NCBI GenBank assembly: GCA_035293805.1
Contig: DATGMD010000001.1
Span: forward strand, 124,001-188,000
Length of the DNA stretch: 64,000 nt
Source of the DNA: JAJPHF01 sp035293805
Lineage (GTDB): Bacteria > Chloroflexota > UBA6077 > JAJPHF01
Reading direction: 5' to 3'
The notes below the pieces were generated by a model, which saw only the letters and a program-made list of their open reading frames with translations, was not told the origin of the DNA and made no database searches. Positions 45,913 to 54,276 of this stretch are shown here, in pieces; positions within the stretch are counted from its first letter, which is position 1, and the number at the start of each line of letters is the position of its first letter. Made by a program: the position numbers and the translations under genes.

Positions 45913-46424
45913 CTGCACCTCCCCAGCGAGCGATCAGCGCCCGAGCCCGCGGCGATCCGAGGGACCGACCACCGAGCCGACGGCTCGCCGCTGACCACTG
46001 ACGTCCTGGTCGGGGCTGGTTACAAAAATGGCTCAGACACCGACTCCAGCGCGCTCGAGAGCGGCCGCAAGGTCGCTGAGCCATCGTTACCCGGAAACCG
46101 TCGGCGGCTGGCCCAAGTGTCGCCGCCATTGCTCTTACGATACCAGACCGCGAAGGGTCGGATCAACCGCCAAACGGAGCCAGGCGCGCTCCCAGCACGC
46201 CTCAAGACACAACATGTAGTAGGCAAGAAGGGGTGTGTGCCCAACATGCGCGAATTGCTCGCGGCCAGCCGCTGGCCGCTTGTGGAGAGGCGCAGGACAT
46301 TATGTACGCTGGCGGGCCGGCGGTGGCAACGGGGTCGTGGGCGGCGATGCTTCACTCACTCTGAACCGCCGGGGGAGGGCTCGGCGCGGCTGATAATTCA
46401 CCGCTCCTGGTATGATGCCGGCGA
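45913..46424. other. 512-bp divergent intergenic region
   Basis: Between guaB3 (minus) and the first GT87 gene (plus). Holds the weak repeat element E near guaB3. A minus-strand CATAAT (46304-46299) with TTGCCA 19 bp upstream is a candidate purine-operon promoter. TATGAT (46411-46416) lies only 9 bp before the GT87 GTG and is probably too close unless transcription is near-leaderless. No gene seen. Confidence 0.5.
45931..46003. repeat. degenerate heptamer array, element E (upstream of guaB3)
   Basis: One GATCAGC unit on the left, then inverted in-register units GCTCGCC, GCTGACC and ACTGACG (45983-46003). Shorter and more decayed than elements A-D but with the same orientation logic. Confidence 0.55.
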
Positions 46425-47840
46425 GTGAGCGGGGGGGGGGCGGAGAGCAGCGTGGCGGCAGCCGGGTTCGGGGGGCGCGGCAGGGCGCGGGCGCTGTGCG
46501 CGCGCTGGCTCGCCATCTGGGGGCGCGGCCTGCTGCTCGCGGCGGCGGTCCTGCTGGTCGGCCTGGGCACCGTGCGGGTCGTTGGCCTGGTGGCGAGCCA
46601 GCTGGCCGATGGCGATGACTTCACCCCCTACTGGAACGGCGCGGCCGCAGTTGCGGCAGGCCAGGATCCCTACGCGTGGGTCAGCACGGCCCGCCATCAA
46701 GAGACGGCCGACTACATCTACCCGCCGCCGCTGGCGCTGCTGCTTGCGCCACTGACTCGGGTGGTCGACTACCCCACGGCGCGCTGGCTCTGGCTGGCGC
46801 TCGGCGCGGCGTTTGTCGCGGTGAGCGTCGCGCTGGTGTGGCGTACGAGCGGCCTCCGCGCGCGGGGGGTGAGCGCTCTCGCCTGCGCGGCGCTGATTGG
46901 GCTCTGGCCGTCGCTCGTCTCGGCCCTGGCCGCCGGCACGCTCAGTCCGATGCTGCTCCTCGCGGTCGCGGGCGCCTATGCTAGCTTGCGGGCGGGGCGG
47001 CCGCTAGTGGCGGGCGGCCTCGTCGCGCTGGCGGGCTACTCGAAGTCGTTCCCGGCATTGCTCGCGGTGTATTTGCTGCTGCGCGGCCGATGGCGCGCCT
47101 GCCTGGGCGTGGCGGCCACGGGGATAGCGCTGCTGACCTGGACGCTGCTGGCCCTAGGCTGGGAGGCACACTGGCGCTACCTGAGTGGCGTCGTCCCGGC
47201 GCAGCGCTTCTGGTTCGGGGCGACGTCGAACGTCTCGCTCACGGGTGTGGTGACGCGCCTGCTGAGCGAGAACCCGTTCACGACGCCAGTCGCCGCCGCG
47301 CCGGTCATAGCGCCGGCCTCCATCGCGCTGGCGGCCGCCGCGCTGCTCGCGGCGACGGCATGCGCCGTCTGGCGGCTGCCGGCCGACTGGGAAAGCGAGT
47401 CGCTGGGCTTCGGGCTGGCGGTGACGGCCATGCTACTCGTGTCGCCGATCAACGGCAACGGGAACCTGATCCTGGCCATCATCCCGCTCACCGCGGCCGC
47501 CGCGCGCGTCCAAGCTGACTGGCCGCGCGGCCTGCGCTGGCTTCTCATCGCATCCCTACTGCTGGCGCTGCCGGTCGAATTTGGCGAGCTTGCGCCCGTT
47601 CGGGCGTGGTATCTGGAGCAAGGGGCGCAGGTGCCGGTGACCGAACTGTTCTGGCGGCAGGGTTGGGGCAACCTCCTGCTGGACGGACCGTTCTGCGGCC
47701 TGATCGCGCTCTGGGCGCTGGTGCTGCGGCTTAGCCTGCAACGTGCCGGTCAGCGCCGAGTGTCGGGCGTGTGTCCGGCGGGGGACGCGGCTGGCTTGCT
47801 GGCCGGCCGGGCGCCGCGGGCACGTGGGGAGCTGGCCTAG
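46425..47840 (+). CDS. GT87-like membrane glycosyltransferase, paralog 1
   Basis: 471 residues with about ten membrane helices. DGDDFTPYWNGAAAVAAGQDPY after the first helix carries the acidic residues expected at the GT-C active site; YIYPPPLALLLAPLTRVVDYPTARW, SNVSLTGVVTRLLSENPF and LLVSPINGNGNL are conserved in the cluster paralogs. GT87 enzymes are polyprenyl-phosphate-sugar-dependent (mannosyl)transferases. The GTG start is followed at once by a run of ten G. Unlike paralogs 2, 3 and 5 it lacks the late Cys pair. Its stop overlaps the next start. Confidence 0.78.
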   Translation: MSGGGAESSVAAAGFGGRGRARALCARWLAIWGRGLLLAAAVLLVGLGTVRVVGLVASQLADGDDFTPYWNGAAAVAAGQDPYAWVSTARHQETADYIYPPPLALLLAPLTRVVDYPTARWLWLALGAAFVAVSVALVWRTSGLRARGVSALACAALIGLWPSLVSALAAGTLSPMLLLAVAGAYASLRAGRPLVAGGLVALAGYSKSFPALLAVYLLLRGRWRACLGVAATGIALLTWTLLALGWEAHWRYLSGVVPAQRFWFGATSNVSLTGVVTRLLSENPFTTPVAAAPVIAPASIALAAAALLAATACAVWRLPADWESESLGFGLAVTAMLLVSPINGNGNLILAIIPLTAAAARVQADWPRGLRWLLIASLLLALPVEFGELAPVRAWYLEQGAQVPVTELFWRQGWGNLLLDGPFCGLIALWALVLRLSLQRAGQRRVSGVCPAGDAAGLLAGRAPRARGELA

Positions 47841-49150
47841 TGTGGGGCACGCTCGACGAGGCGCCGGCTGCGGCGGCGCGGCTGGCGCCGCCGGCGGGCG
47901 GGGCGCACTGGACTCGGCTGAGGCCGGTGGTATTGAGCCTGCTGGCGCTGGTGGTGCTGATCGCCGGCGCGGTGCAGGTGGTCACGCTCGTCAATAGCTG
48001 GCTGATGGAGGGCGACGACTTCGCGCAGTACTGGGCTGGCGCCCGGGCGGTCGCGACGGGCCGGAGCCCGTATGAGTGGGCGCAGGCCAACCAACCACTC
48101 GAAGTCACGGACTACAACTACCCGCCGCTGCTCGCGCTGCTCCTGGCACCCGTGACGCTGGTGCTCGATTACCCCACCGCCCGTTGGGCGTGGCTGGCCT
48201 TCAGCGCTCTATGCGTGGGGATCGGCGTCGTGGTGGCCTGGCGGACGAGCGGGGTGCGCTGGCGCGAGCCGAGCGGCATCGCGGCATTGGCGTTCATCGG
48301 CCTGCTGCCGGCGACGTGTATAGCCCTCGAGATGGGCCAGCTAAGCCCGCAGCTGCTGCTCGTGATCGCGCTCAGCTACGGGGCGCTCGGCCGCCACGCG
48401 GGCTGGGCCGGCGCGCTGGCCGCGGTGGCAACGTATCTCAAGAGCTTCCCGGGCTTGCTTCTCGGCAACCTGCTGCTGCGGCGGCAGTGGCGGGCTTGCA
48501 TCGCGGCGATCAGTGCGGGCCTCGCCCTGGTTGCGGCTTCGCTGGCCGTGCTCGGCTGGGAGGCCCACTGGGAGTATGTGACGCGCGTCATCCCGGCGCA
48601 GAGCCGCTGGCTCGGCGGACCGTTCAACGTGTCCCTCACCGGGTTCTTCACCCGCTTGTTCGTCGATACGCCGTTCACCAGTCCGATTGTCGCGGCGCAG
48701 GGGGCCGGGCTGGCGCTCATCGCGCTGAGCACCCTCCTGGTTCTGGCGGCGACGGGCTATTGGGCCGCCCGTGCACGGAGCAGCGCCGAGGGGGAGCGCG
48801 CGGCCTTTGCGCTCACCGTGGTCGCGATGATGCTCGTCGCGCCCATCAACGGGCAGTACAACCTGGCGCTGGCCCTGGTGCCGCTGGCGGAACTGGTGGC
48901 GAGTGTGCAGCGGAGGTGGCCGCACGGGCTGCGCTGGCTCCTGCTGGTCTGGCTGCTGCTCAGCCTACCGGTGGAGTTCTGCGACCTAGGCTTGTTCACT
49001 CACTGGTGCGGCCCCGACTTGAGCAACGTGCCGGTGAAGGATCTTCCCTGGCGGCAGGGGTGGGGCAACCTGCTGATGTCCGCGCGGTTCTTCGGGCTGG
49101 TGTCCCTGTGGGCGCTGCTCATCCGGCTTTGCCTGGAGCGCTCGCGATGA
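47840..49150 (+). CDS. GT87-like membrane glycosyltransferase, paralog 2
   Basis: 436 residues from a GTG that overlaps the paralog 1 stop (TAGTG), with GGGGAG eight bases upstream. EGDDFAQYWAGARAVATGRSPY, NYPPLLALLLAPVTLVLDYPTARWAW, FNVSLTGFFTRLFVDTPF and APINGQYNLALALVPL match the other paralogs. It ends with LPVEFCDL, a second Cys twelve residues further on, then LPWRQGWGNLL. Translationally coupled to paralog 1; sugar specificity unknown. Confidence 0.8.
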   Translation: MWGTLDEAPAAAARLAPPAGGAHWTRLRPVVLSLLALVVLIAGAVQVVTLVNSWLMEGDDFAQYWAGARAVATGRSPYEWAQANQPLEVTDYNYPPLLALLLAPVTLVLDYPTARWAWLAFSALCVGIGVVVAWRTSGVRWREPSGIAALAFIGLLPATCIALEMGQLSPQLLLVIALSYGALGRHAGWAGALAAVATYLKSFPGLLLGNLLLRRQWRACIAAISAGLALVAASLAVLGWEAHWEYVTRVIPAQSRWLGGPFNVSLTGFFTRLFVDTPFTSPIVAAQGAGLALIALSTLLVLAATGYWAARARSSAEGERAAFALTVVAMMLVAPINGQYNLALALVPLAELVASVQRRWPHGLRWLLLVWLLLSLPVEFCDLGLFTHWCGPDLSNVPVKDLPWRQGWGNLLMSARFFGLVSLWALLIRLCLERSR

Positions 49151-49250
49151 GCTTCGGGCGGGCGGCCGGCCGGCGCGACAGCCCGCGCTTGTGCCTGGCT
49201 CCACGCGGCCGCTCCGGCCGACGGGCGATGGCGGCAGGAGGCGGCTTGCG

Positions 49251-50660
49251 ATGATCCCGCCAGGCCGCCCGGCGACTAGAGAGCGCGGGGACGTGCCGGA
49301 CGCGAGCCAGGGCGGCGCGTCCCCCCTGGTTGCGCGCCCGCGGCCGGGCGCGCCCGGCCGCGGGCGAACGTGGGCGCGGAACGCGGGCGTGGTGGCGCTG
49401 GCGCTGCTCTTGCTGCTGGCGATCGGCGTCCGCGTAGTGCTGGTCGTGCAAGGCGGGCTGGTCGCGGGCGACGATTTCACGCCGTACTGGAACGGCGCGC
49501 GCGCCGTCGCCGCGGGCCAGAGCCCATACGCCTGGCTGGCGGAGAACCGGCCGCAGGAGGTGCCGGACTACATCTACCCACCCCTGCTGGCCATGCTGCT
49601 GGCGCCGTTCGCGCTCGTACTGGACTATGCCGCCGCGCGCTGGGCGTGGTTGGCCCTGAGTGCGGCCTGCCTGCTCGTCGCCGCCGCGCTTGCTTGGCGC
49701 ACGAGCGGCCTGCGGGCGCGGGGGCCAGGCAAGATGGCACTCGTGCCGCTGCTCGTGCTGCTGCCCGCCGCCACGTCGGCGCTCGGCGCCGGCACGCTCA
49801 GTCCCGTGCTCGCGCTCACCACAGCCGGGACGTTCGCCGCCGCGCTTGGCGGCCGCGGGCGCCTGGCCGGGGCGCTTGTCGCGGTGGGCGCCTACCTGAA
49901 GTCGTTTCCGGCGCTGCTGGGCGGCTACCTGCTGTTGCGGCGGCAGTGGCGCGCGGCGCTCGCCGCCCTGGCCTCGGGGCTGCTGCTCGTCGCCGCGTCG
50001 CTGTTGCTGCTCGGCTGGCAGGTCCACTGGGCCTACCTTACGGGTGTGATTCCCGCGCAGCGCCGCTGGTTCGGGATGCCGCTCAACGTCTCCCTGACCG
50101 GCCTGTTCACGCGCCTGTTCAGCGCCGGCGGCTTTGGCACGCCGGTGGTCGACGCCCCCGCGCTGGCGTCGCTCGCGATCGGCGCCACGACGGCAGCACT
50201 CCTCGCCGCGAGCGCCTATGCGATCTGGCGGGCGCGGTCCGACCGGGGCGGCGAGGCCGCGGCGTTCGGGCTGGCGGTGGTCGCCATGCTGCTGCTGTCG
50301 CCGATCAACGGCCAGTACAACTTGGTGATCGCGGTCGTGCCGGTGGCAGTCGCGGCGGCCGCCGTGCAGCGCGCCTGGCCGCGCCACCTGCGCTGGCTCT
50401 TGCTGATCGCGCTGTTGCTCAGCCTGCCGGTCGAGCCGTGCGACCTGGCGCTTCTGCGCGACGCCTGTATGGGGCCGGCGGGCCTAGCGGAGGGGCTGCC
50501 GTGGCGCCAGGCCTGGGGGAGCTTGCTGATCACCGGGCCGCTGTGGGGGCTGCTGGCGCTCTGGGCGCTGCTCTTTCGGCTCTGCCTCGCCCCCGGCGCG
50601 CGGCCCGTCCGAGCGGGTCGTGGTGCGTGGCCGCTCTCGCCACGGGCGCCGGCCCGCTGA
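49251..50660 (+). CDS. GT87-like membrane glycosyltransferase, paralog 3
   Basis: 469 residues from an ATG with AGGAGG eight bases upstream, 100 bp after paralog 2. A basic Pro/Arg-rich cytoplasmic N-terminus (1-40) precedes the first helix. AGDDFTPYWNGARAVAAGQSPYAWLAENRP and YIYPPLLAMLLAPFALVLDYAAARW follow, then LNVSLTGLFTRLFSAGGF, LLLSPINGQYNLVIAVV, LPVEPCDL and a second Cys. The LAENRP segment is shared with paralog 5. A fragment of another copy follows immediately in a different frame. Confidence 0.8.
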   Translation: MIPPGRPATRERGDVPDASQGGASPLVARPRPGAPGRGRTWARNAGVVALALLLLLAIGVRVVLVVQGGLVAGDDFTPYWNGARAVAAGQSPYAWLAENRPQEVPDYIYPPLLAMLLAPFALVLDYAAARWAWLALSAACLLVAAALAWRTSGLRARGPGKMALVPLLVLLPAATSALGAGTLSPVLALTTAGTFAAALGGRGRLAGALVAVGAYLKSFPALLGGYLLLRRQWRAALAALASGLLLVAASLLLLGWQVHWAYLTGVIPAQRRWFGMPLNVSLTGLFTRLFSAGGFGTPVVDAPALASLAIGATTAALLAASAYAIWRARSDRGGEAAAFGLAVVAMLLLSPINGQYNLVIAVVPVAVAAAAVQRAWPRHLRWLLLIALLLSLPVEPCDLALLRDACMGPAGLAEGLPWRQAWGSLLITGPLWGLLALWALLFRLCLAPGARPVRAGRGAWPLSPRAPAR

Positions 50661-50929
50661 ACGCGCTGCCGCTACGAGCGGGCTGGTGGAACCTGACGAT
50701 GCTCGTCCCGCTCGCCGGCCTGCTCGCGCTCTGGTGGCTGCTAGTGCGCCTCTGCCTGGAACCGCCGGCGGCCAGCGAGGAGGGCGATGCCCTCCGAGGC
50801 GCGGGGCTGCCGGCCCGCGGGGCGCGAGCCGAGCCGCTGCCCGCCGGCCAGGGGAGCGCGGCCTGGGGTCCAGCAGGGCCGGTCCCCGGCGCGGCTCAGG
50901 CCCCCGGTGGTCCCGCGCGTCGTCGGTAG
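50656..50929 (+). pseudogene. relic of a further GT87 copy (C-terminal end only)
   Basis: Directly after the paralog 3 stop, but in frame +2, the sequence reads NALPLRAGWWNLTMLVPLAG, then LLALWWLLVRLCLE. This matches the C-termini of the intact paralogs (LPWRQGWGNLL, then ALLIRLCLE). No start or upstream domain accompanies it, so it is a leftover of a deleted tandem copy or of unequal recombination. The tail after CLE is low-complexity sequence. Confidence 0.7.
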
Positions 50930-52557
50930 ATCGTTGCGCCGGGGCCGTCGTACACGGGCTCGAAGCGCGCATCCTGGGCCACGCTCGTCCGCAGCGCCCA
51001 GCAGCAGTCCTCAACGAGCGCCGGGGTCGTGCTGGCGCCGGTGGGGCCCTTGGGCAGATAGAGGTAGTCGAACGGGGCATCGTTATCGCTGGCCCAAGCC
51101 GCCACGCAGTCGGCGCCGCGGTAAGCGCAGCGCTGGAGCGCCGGGTAGCGTGCCACGCGCCGCGCGAAGGCCTGATCCGGCGCCCACTCGTATCCCTGGA
51201 CGGTGGCGACGCTGACCCGGCCGCTGAGCGCGGGAAACCACTCGCTGACCCGATCGCGTGTGGGGAACAGGCTGCCGGTAACGATCAGGTAGCGAGCGCC
51301 GGGCGGCGTGGCGTCAGCGGCCCAGCGCATGGCCCCGCGCTGCTCGGGCGTGAGCCCGACGAGCACGCGGTTCAAGTCGACGGTCGCGCCGAGCGTGGCC
51401 AGGAAGACGACAAACGCCCCGACCGCCCAGACGAGCACGGGGACGCGTCGCTGGAGACACGAGCTACCGCCGGGCGCGGCTGCCGCGCCGAGCGCGTCCT
51501 CACTCGCGCCGCGCATTAGCCAGGGCAGCAGCACCTCGCTCGCGCCCAGGCCGGCGAGCAGCGCCAGCGGGACGCTGGCGGTGGCCAGCGGACTGCGCGC
51601 GTCCAGCAGCGCCATCACGCCGAGCCACGCGGGGAGCCACGGCTGCCGCTGGCGCAGGCAGGCCAGCGCGCCGAGCGCCGCCAGCGCGCCGAGGACGGGA
51701 AAGAACGGCTCGTTGGTGACGGTCAGGGTGAGGAGCTGCAGCGGCGCGAAGATGCCCGAGCCGGAGCCTCCCGACGCCAGTAGTGGATATAGCCCGTGCC
51801 GGCTGAGCACGGTCAGCCACCACGGCGCGGCAAGCACGACCATACCGGCCGCCACGACGAGCAGGCGGCAGAGCGCGGCGCGGGTCCGCCCGTGGGCCAG
51901 GAAGAAGACGACGCTACTGTAGGCGAGAAACCAGGCCATCGCCGGGTGGCTCAGCGCGGTTGCTGCGGCGAGTAGGATGGCCACGGCCACGCCGCGCCGG
52001 CTCGGCCGGAGACAGAGGAGGTAGACCTGCCAGAGCGCGAGGAGGGCGCAGACGAACCCGAGGCCGCGCGTGAGCCCGCCGCCCATGACCAGCCACTGGA
52101 AGCTCATCGGCAGCAGTGCAAACGCGCCGGCCGCGAGGATCGCGGCGCGCTGGCCGGGCAGCACCGCGCGCGCCAGCAGCCAGCAGGCCGGGACCGTCAG
52201 CACGCTGCAGGCCAGCGGCAGCCAGCGAAACAGGTCGAGCAGCGACCAGGGGCCGACGCTGGCTAGCAGCCCGGCGAGGTAGAAGCCGAGCGGCGGGTAG
52301 GCGTAGGGCAGCGCCGCGTCGTTGTAGGTGGTCGTCGCCGGCAGCGCGAACCCGGCGGCCTGGAGATCGCGGACCATCACGTAGAACAGGCCGCCGTCGT
52401 TCAGGGGGAAGTCGCTCGCCAGCGTCGGCCCGCCGCGCACGAGCGCTCCCACCAGGGATACGCCGACGACCGCTGCCGCGGACCCGAGCACGCTCCGCGC
52501 GGGGCTCCGCTGCGGGCCGCAAGGGGGGGCGACTAAGACAAGACGGCTCGTCGGCAC
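50896..52557 (-). CDS. polytopic GT-C-like membrane protein, opposite strand
   Basis: About 553 residues with ten or more predicted helices and a soluble C-terminal domain (from about residue 400). NDGGLFYVMVRDLQAAGF in the first extracytoplasmic loop, with its Asp, and YAYPPLGFYLAGLLASV resemble GT-C enzymes such as GT39/GT83, and the end FEPVYDGPGATIYRR is typical of large membrane glycosyltransferase-like proteins. Not closely related to the GT87 paralogs. The start is uncertain: the frame is open to 52641, and the GTG at 52557 sits very close to GGAGG. Specific function unknown. Confidence 0.65.
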   Translation of the reverse strand: MPTSRLVLVAPPCGPQRSPARSVLGSAAAVVGVSLVGALVRGGPTLASDFPLNDGGLFYVMVRDLQAAGFALPATTTYNDAALPYAYPPLGFYLAGLLASVGPWSLLDLFRWLPLACSVLTVPACWLLARAVLPGQRAAILAAGAFALLPMSFQWLVMGGGLTRGLGFVCALLALWQVYLLCLRPSRRGVAVAILLAAATALSHPAMAWFLAYSSVVFFLAHGRTRAALCRLLVVAAGMVVLAAPWWLTVLSRHGLYPLLASGGSGSGIFAPLQLLTLTVTNEPFFPVLGALAALGALACLRQRQPWLPAWLGVMALLDARSPLATASVPLALLAGLGASEVLLPWLMRGASEDALGAAAAPGGSSCLQRRVPVLVWAVGAFVVFLATLGATVDLNRVLVGLTPEQRGAMRWAADATPPGARYLIVTGSLFPTRDRVSEWFPALSGRVSVATVQGYEWAPDQAFARRVARYPALQRCAYRGADCVAAWASDNDAPFDYLYLPKGPTGASTTPALVEDCCWALRTSVAQDARFEPVYDGPGATIYRRRAGPPGA

Positions 52558-52927
52558 TCCTCCGGGGCTGGGCGCCGGGCACAGTGGTCTGCTACGGCGC
52601 CCGGCAGCCTGGCGCCGCCAGTATGCCACAGGCAGCAGCACCTTGGTAGGCGGCGCGGAGATGACTCGTCGGCGGCTGCCGGATCGTCCATACCGGCCCC
52701 GCCCCGTGTTGCTCGGGCGTCGGGGCCGGGGCAGAGCGCGCCGGGCCGCGCGGCTGGCCGCGCAGCTTTACCGTCTCTCCACTTCGCGGCGCGTCGCGTA
52801 AATAGCCGTGGACCGCTCCCCGCTTGCTATGATTGCGCGAGGGACCCTGGCGGTAGGACGGGGTGTTGCCGTGGGAACGCCCCGGATGAGTCCGCAGTCG
52901 ATGGAGCATGGTCCTCATGGGGAACCG
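52558..52927. other. 370-bp divergent intergenic region
   Basis: Separates the minus-strand GT-C gene from paralog 4. Contains a GGCGCC/GGCGCC palindromic hairpin near 52597-52616 and an extended -10 TGCTATGAT (52825-52833) for the plus-strand gene. No further gene recognised. Confidence 0.45.
52825..52833 (+). promoter_or_regulatory. extended -10 promoter before paralog 4
   Basis: TGCTATGAT followed by TGC, matching the TGCTATAAT-TGC arrangement of the rplS promoter. About 95 bp before the chosen start. Confidence 0.5.
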
Positions 52928-54196
52928 GTGAAGGCATCGGCGTCGCGACGATGGTTCGCTGTCGCGCTCGGCGTGATCGCGCTCGCGTACCTGCTCTTCG
53001 TGGCGATGATGCTCGCGCTCACTGGCCCTTTTGCCTACGTCGGCGTCGATTATTGGAACACGCTGTGTACGCTGCGCTTCATTCACCACAACGGTTTTGC
53101 ACAGGCGTACGATCCGTCGGCGCAGGCCGCGTTCTATCGCGTGGTCGACGCGGGTCGGGCTGAGTCCGCGACCTGCCAGACACCGCCAAACCCCTACCTG
53201 CCGGTGTTTCAAGCCCTGCTCGTGCCGCTCGCGCTGCTTCCGCCGATCGCCGGATACGTGCTGTGGACCGGACTGGGGCTTGTCGTGTTCGTGCTCTATT
53301 GCTACCGGTTCGGTCGAGCGGTCGGCGCCGATCACGGGCCCGCGGCGCTCCTGAAGCTGGCCCTGGCGTACGCTCTGTATGAGAATCTCGTGGCGGGGCA
53401 GGTGAACGTCCTGTTGTTTGTCTGTTTCGGCGAGGCGATTCTGGCGTGTCTCCGCGGCCGCCAGCTTCGAGGCGGCGCCTGGCTGGCGGGCATGCTCGTC
53501 AAGCCCCAGGTGCTGCTGCTGGTCCTTCCCGGGCTAGCGATCGGGCGGCGCGGCCGGGTGTTGTTGGGCTTCGGCCTGACCAGCGCCTTACTGGCGGGCA
53601 TCTCGCTCGCCATCGCGGGCAGTGATGGCCTGCTCGGCCTGTTCAGGCTGCTCCGGTACTATTCGGGCGGCGTAGCCCCGACCTATCCGGAGGCCGGCAT
53701 GAACTGGCGCGGGCTGGCGATCAACCTGATGCCCCTGATCGGCGGTGTGGCGGCCTGGAGCGTCGCCTTGCCGGGGCTGGTGGCGACCGCGCTGGCGGGG
53801 CTGGCCGTGTGGGCGGCGCCGCGCCGCGGCGACGCGAACGATCAGCTCGTCGTGGCGCTGCTCGGCAGCTTTGCCGCATCCAGCGCGACCACTTGGCACT
53901 CGCACGTCTACAGCGGACTACCCGCCCTCGCGCCGCTGCTCTACCTCCGCGCCCGCGGTCTGCTGCCAAACTGGCTGCTGAACGCCTGGCTCGTCTTGCC
54001 GGGTGCGGGCTTCTTTCTCGCGGCCTTCGGCATGGCGCCAAAGGCCGGCCATCCGGCGGCCGGGCTCGCGATGCTGTCCGTGAACGTCCTCCTCGTCCTC
54101 TGGGCGACACGCGCGGCCTGGAGGCCTGAGGTGGCGGAAACCGCGCGCGAGGCGGCACTGGGCGCGGGCACCCGCCCGCGCCCAACGGCGGCGTGA
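52928..54196 (+). CDS. GT87-like membrane protein, divergent paralog 4
   Basis: 422 residues from GTG 52928 (GGGGAA upstream); the frame is open back to 52808 and an ATG at 52901 is also possible. About ten helices. VGVDYWNTLCTLRFIHHNGFAQAYDP corresponds to the DDFxxYWxGA block of the other paralogs, with NPYLPVFQALLVPLALLPP and YENLVAGQVNVLL after it. Overall closer to generic DUF2029/GT87 proteins than to paralogs 1-3 and 5. It is followed 80 bp later by the next membrane gene. Confidence 0.72.
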   Translation: MKASASRRWFAVALGVIALAYLLFVAMMLALTGPFAYVGVDYWNTLCTLRFIHHNGFAQAYDPSAQAAFYRVVDAGRAESATCQTPPNPYLPVFQALLVPLALLPPIAGYVLWTGLGLVVFVLYCYRFGRAVGADHGPAALLKLALAYALYENLVAGQVNVLLFVCFGEAILACLRGRQLRGGAWLAGMLVKPQVLLLVLPGLAIGRRGRVLLGFGLTSALLAGISLAIAGSDGLLGLFRLLRYYSGGVAPTYPEAGMNWRGLAINLMPLIGGVAAWSVALPGLVATALAGLAVWAAPRRGDANDQLVVALLGSFAASSATTWHSHVYSGLPALAPLLYLRARGLLPNWLLNAWLVLPGAGFFLAAFGMAPKAGHPAAGLAMLSVNVLLVLWATRAAWRPEVAETAREAALGAGTRPRPTAA

Positions 54197-54276
54197 TGGG
54201 GCCTAAGCTAGCGCGATCAGCACTCGTTCGCCGCCCACACGCCTGGCCGGATTGCGGCCACCTAGGAGGGGCGAGG

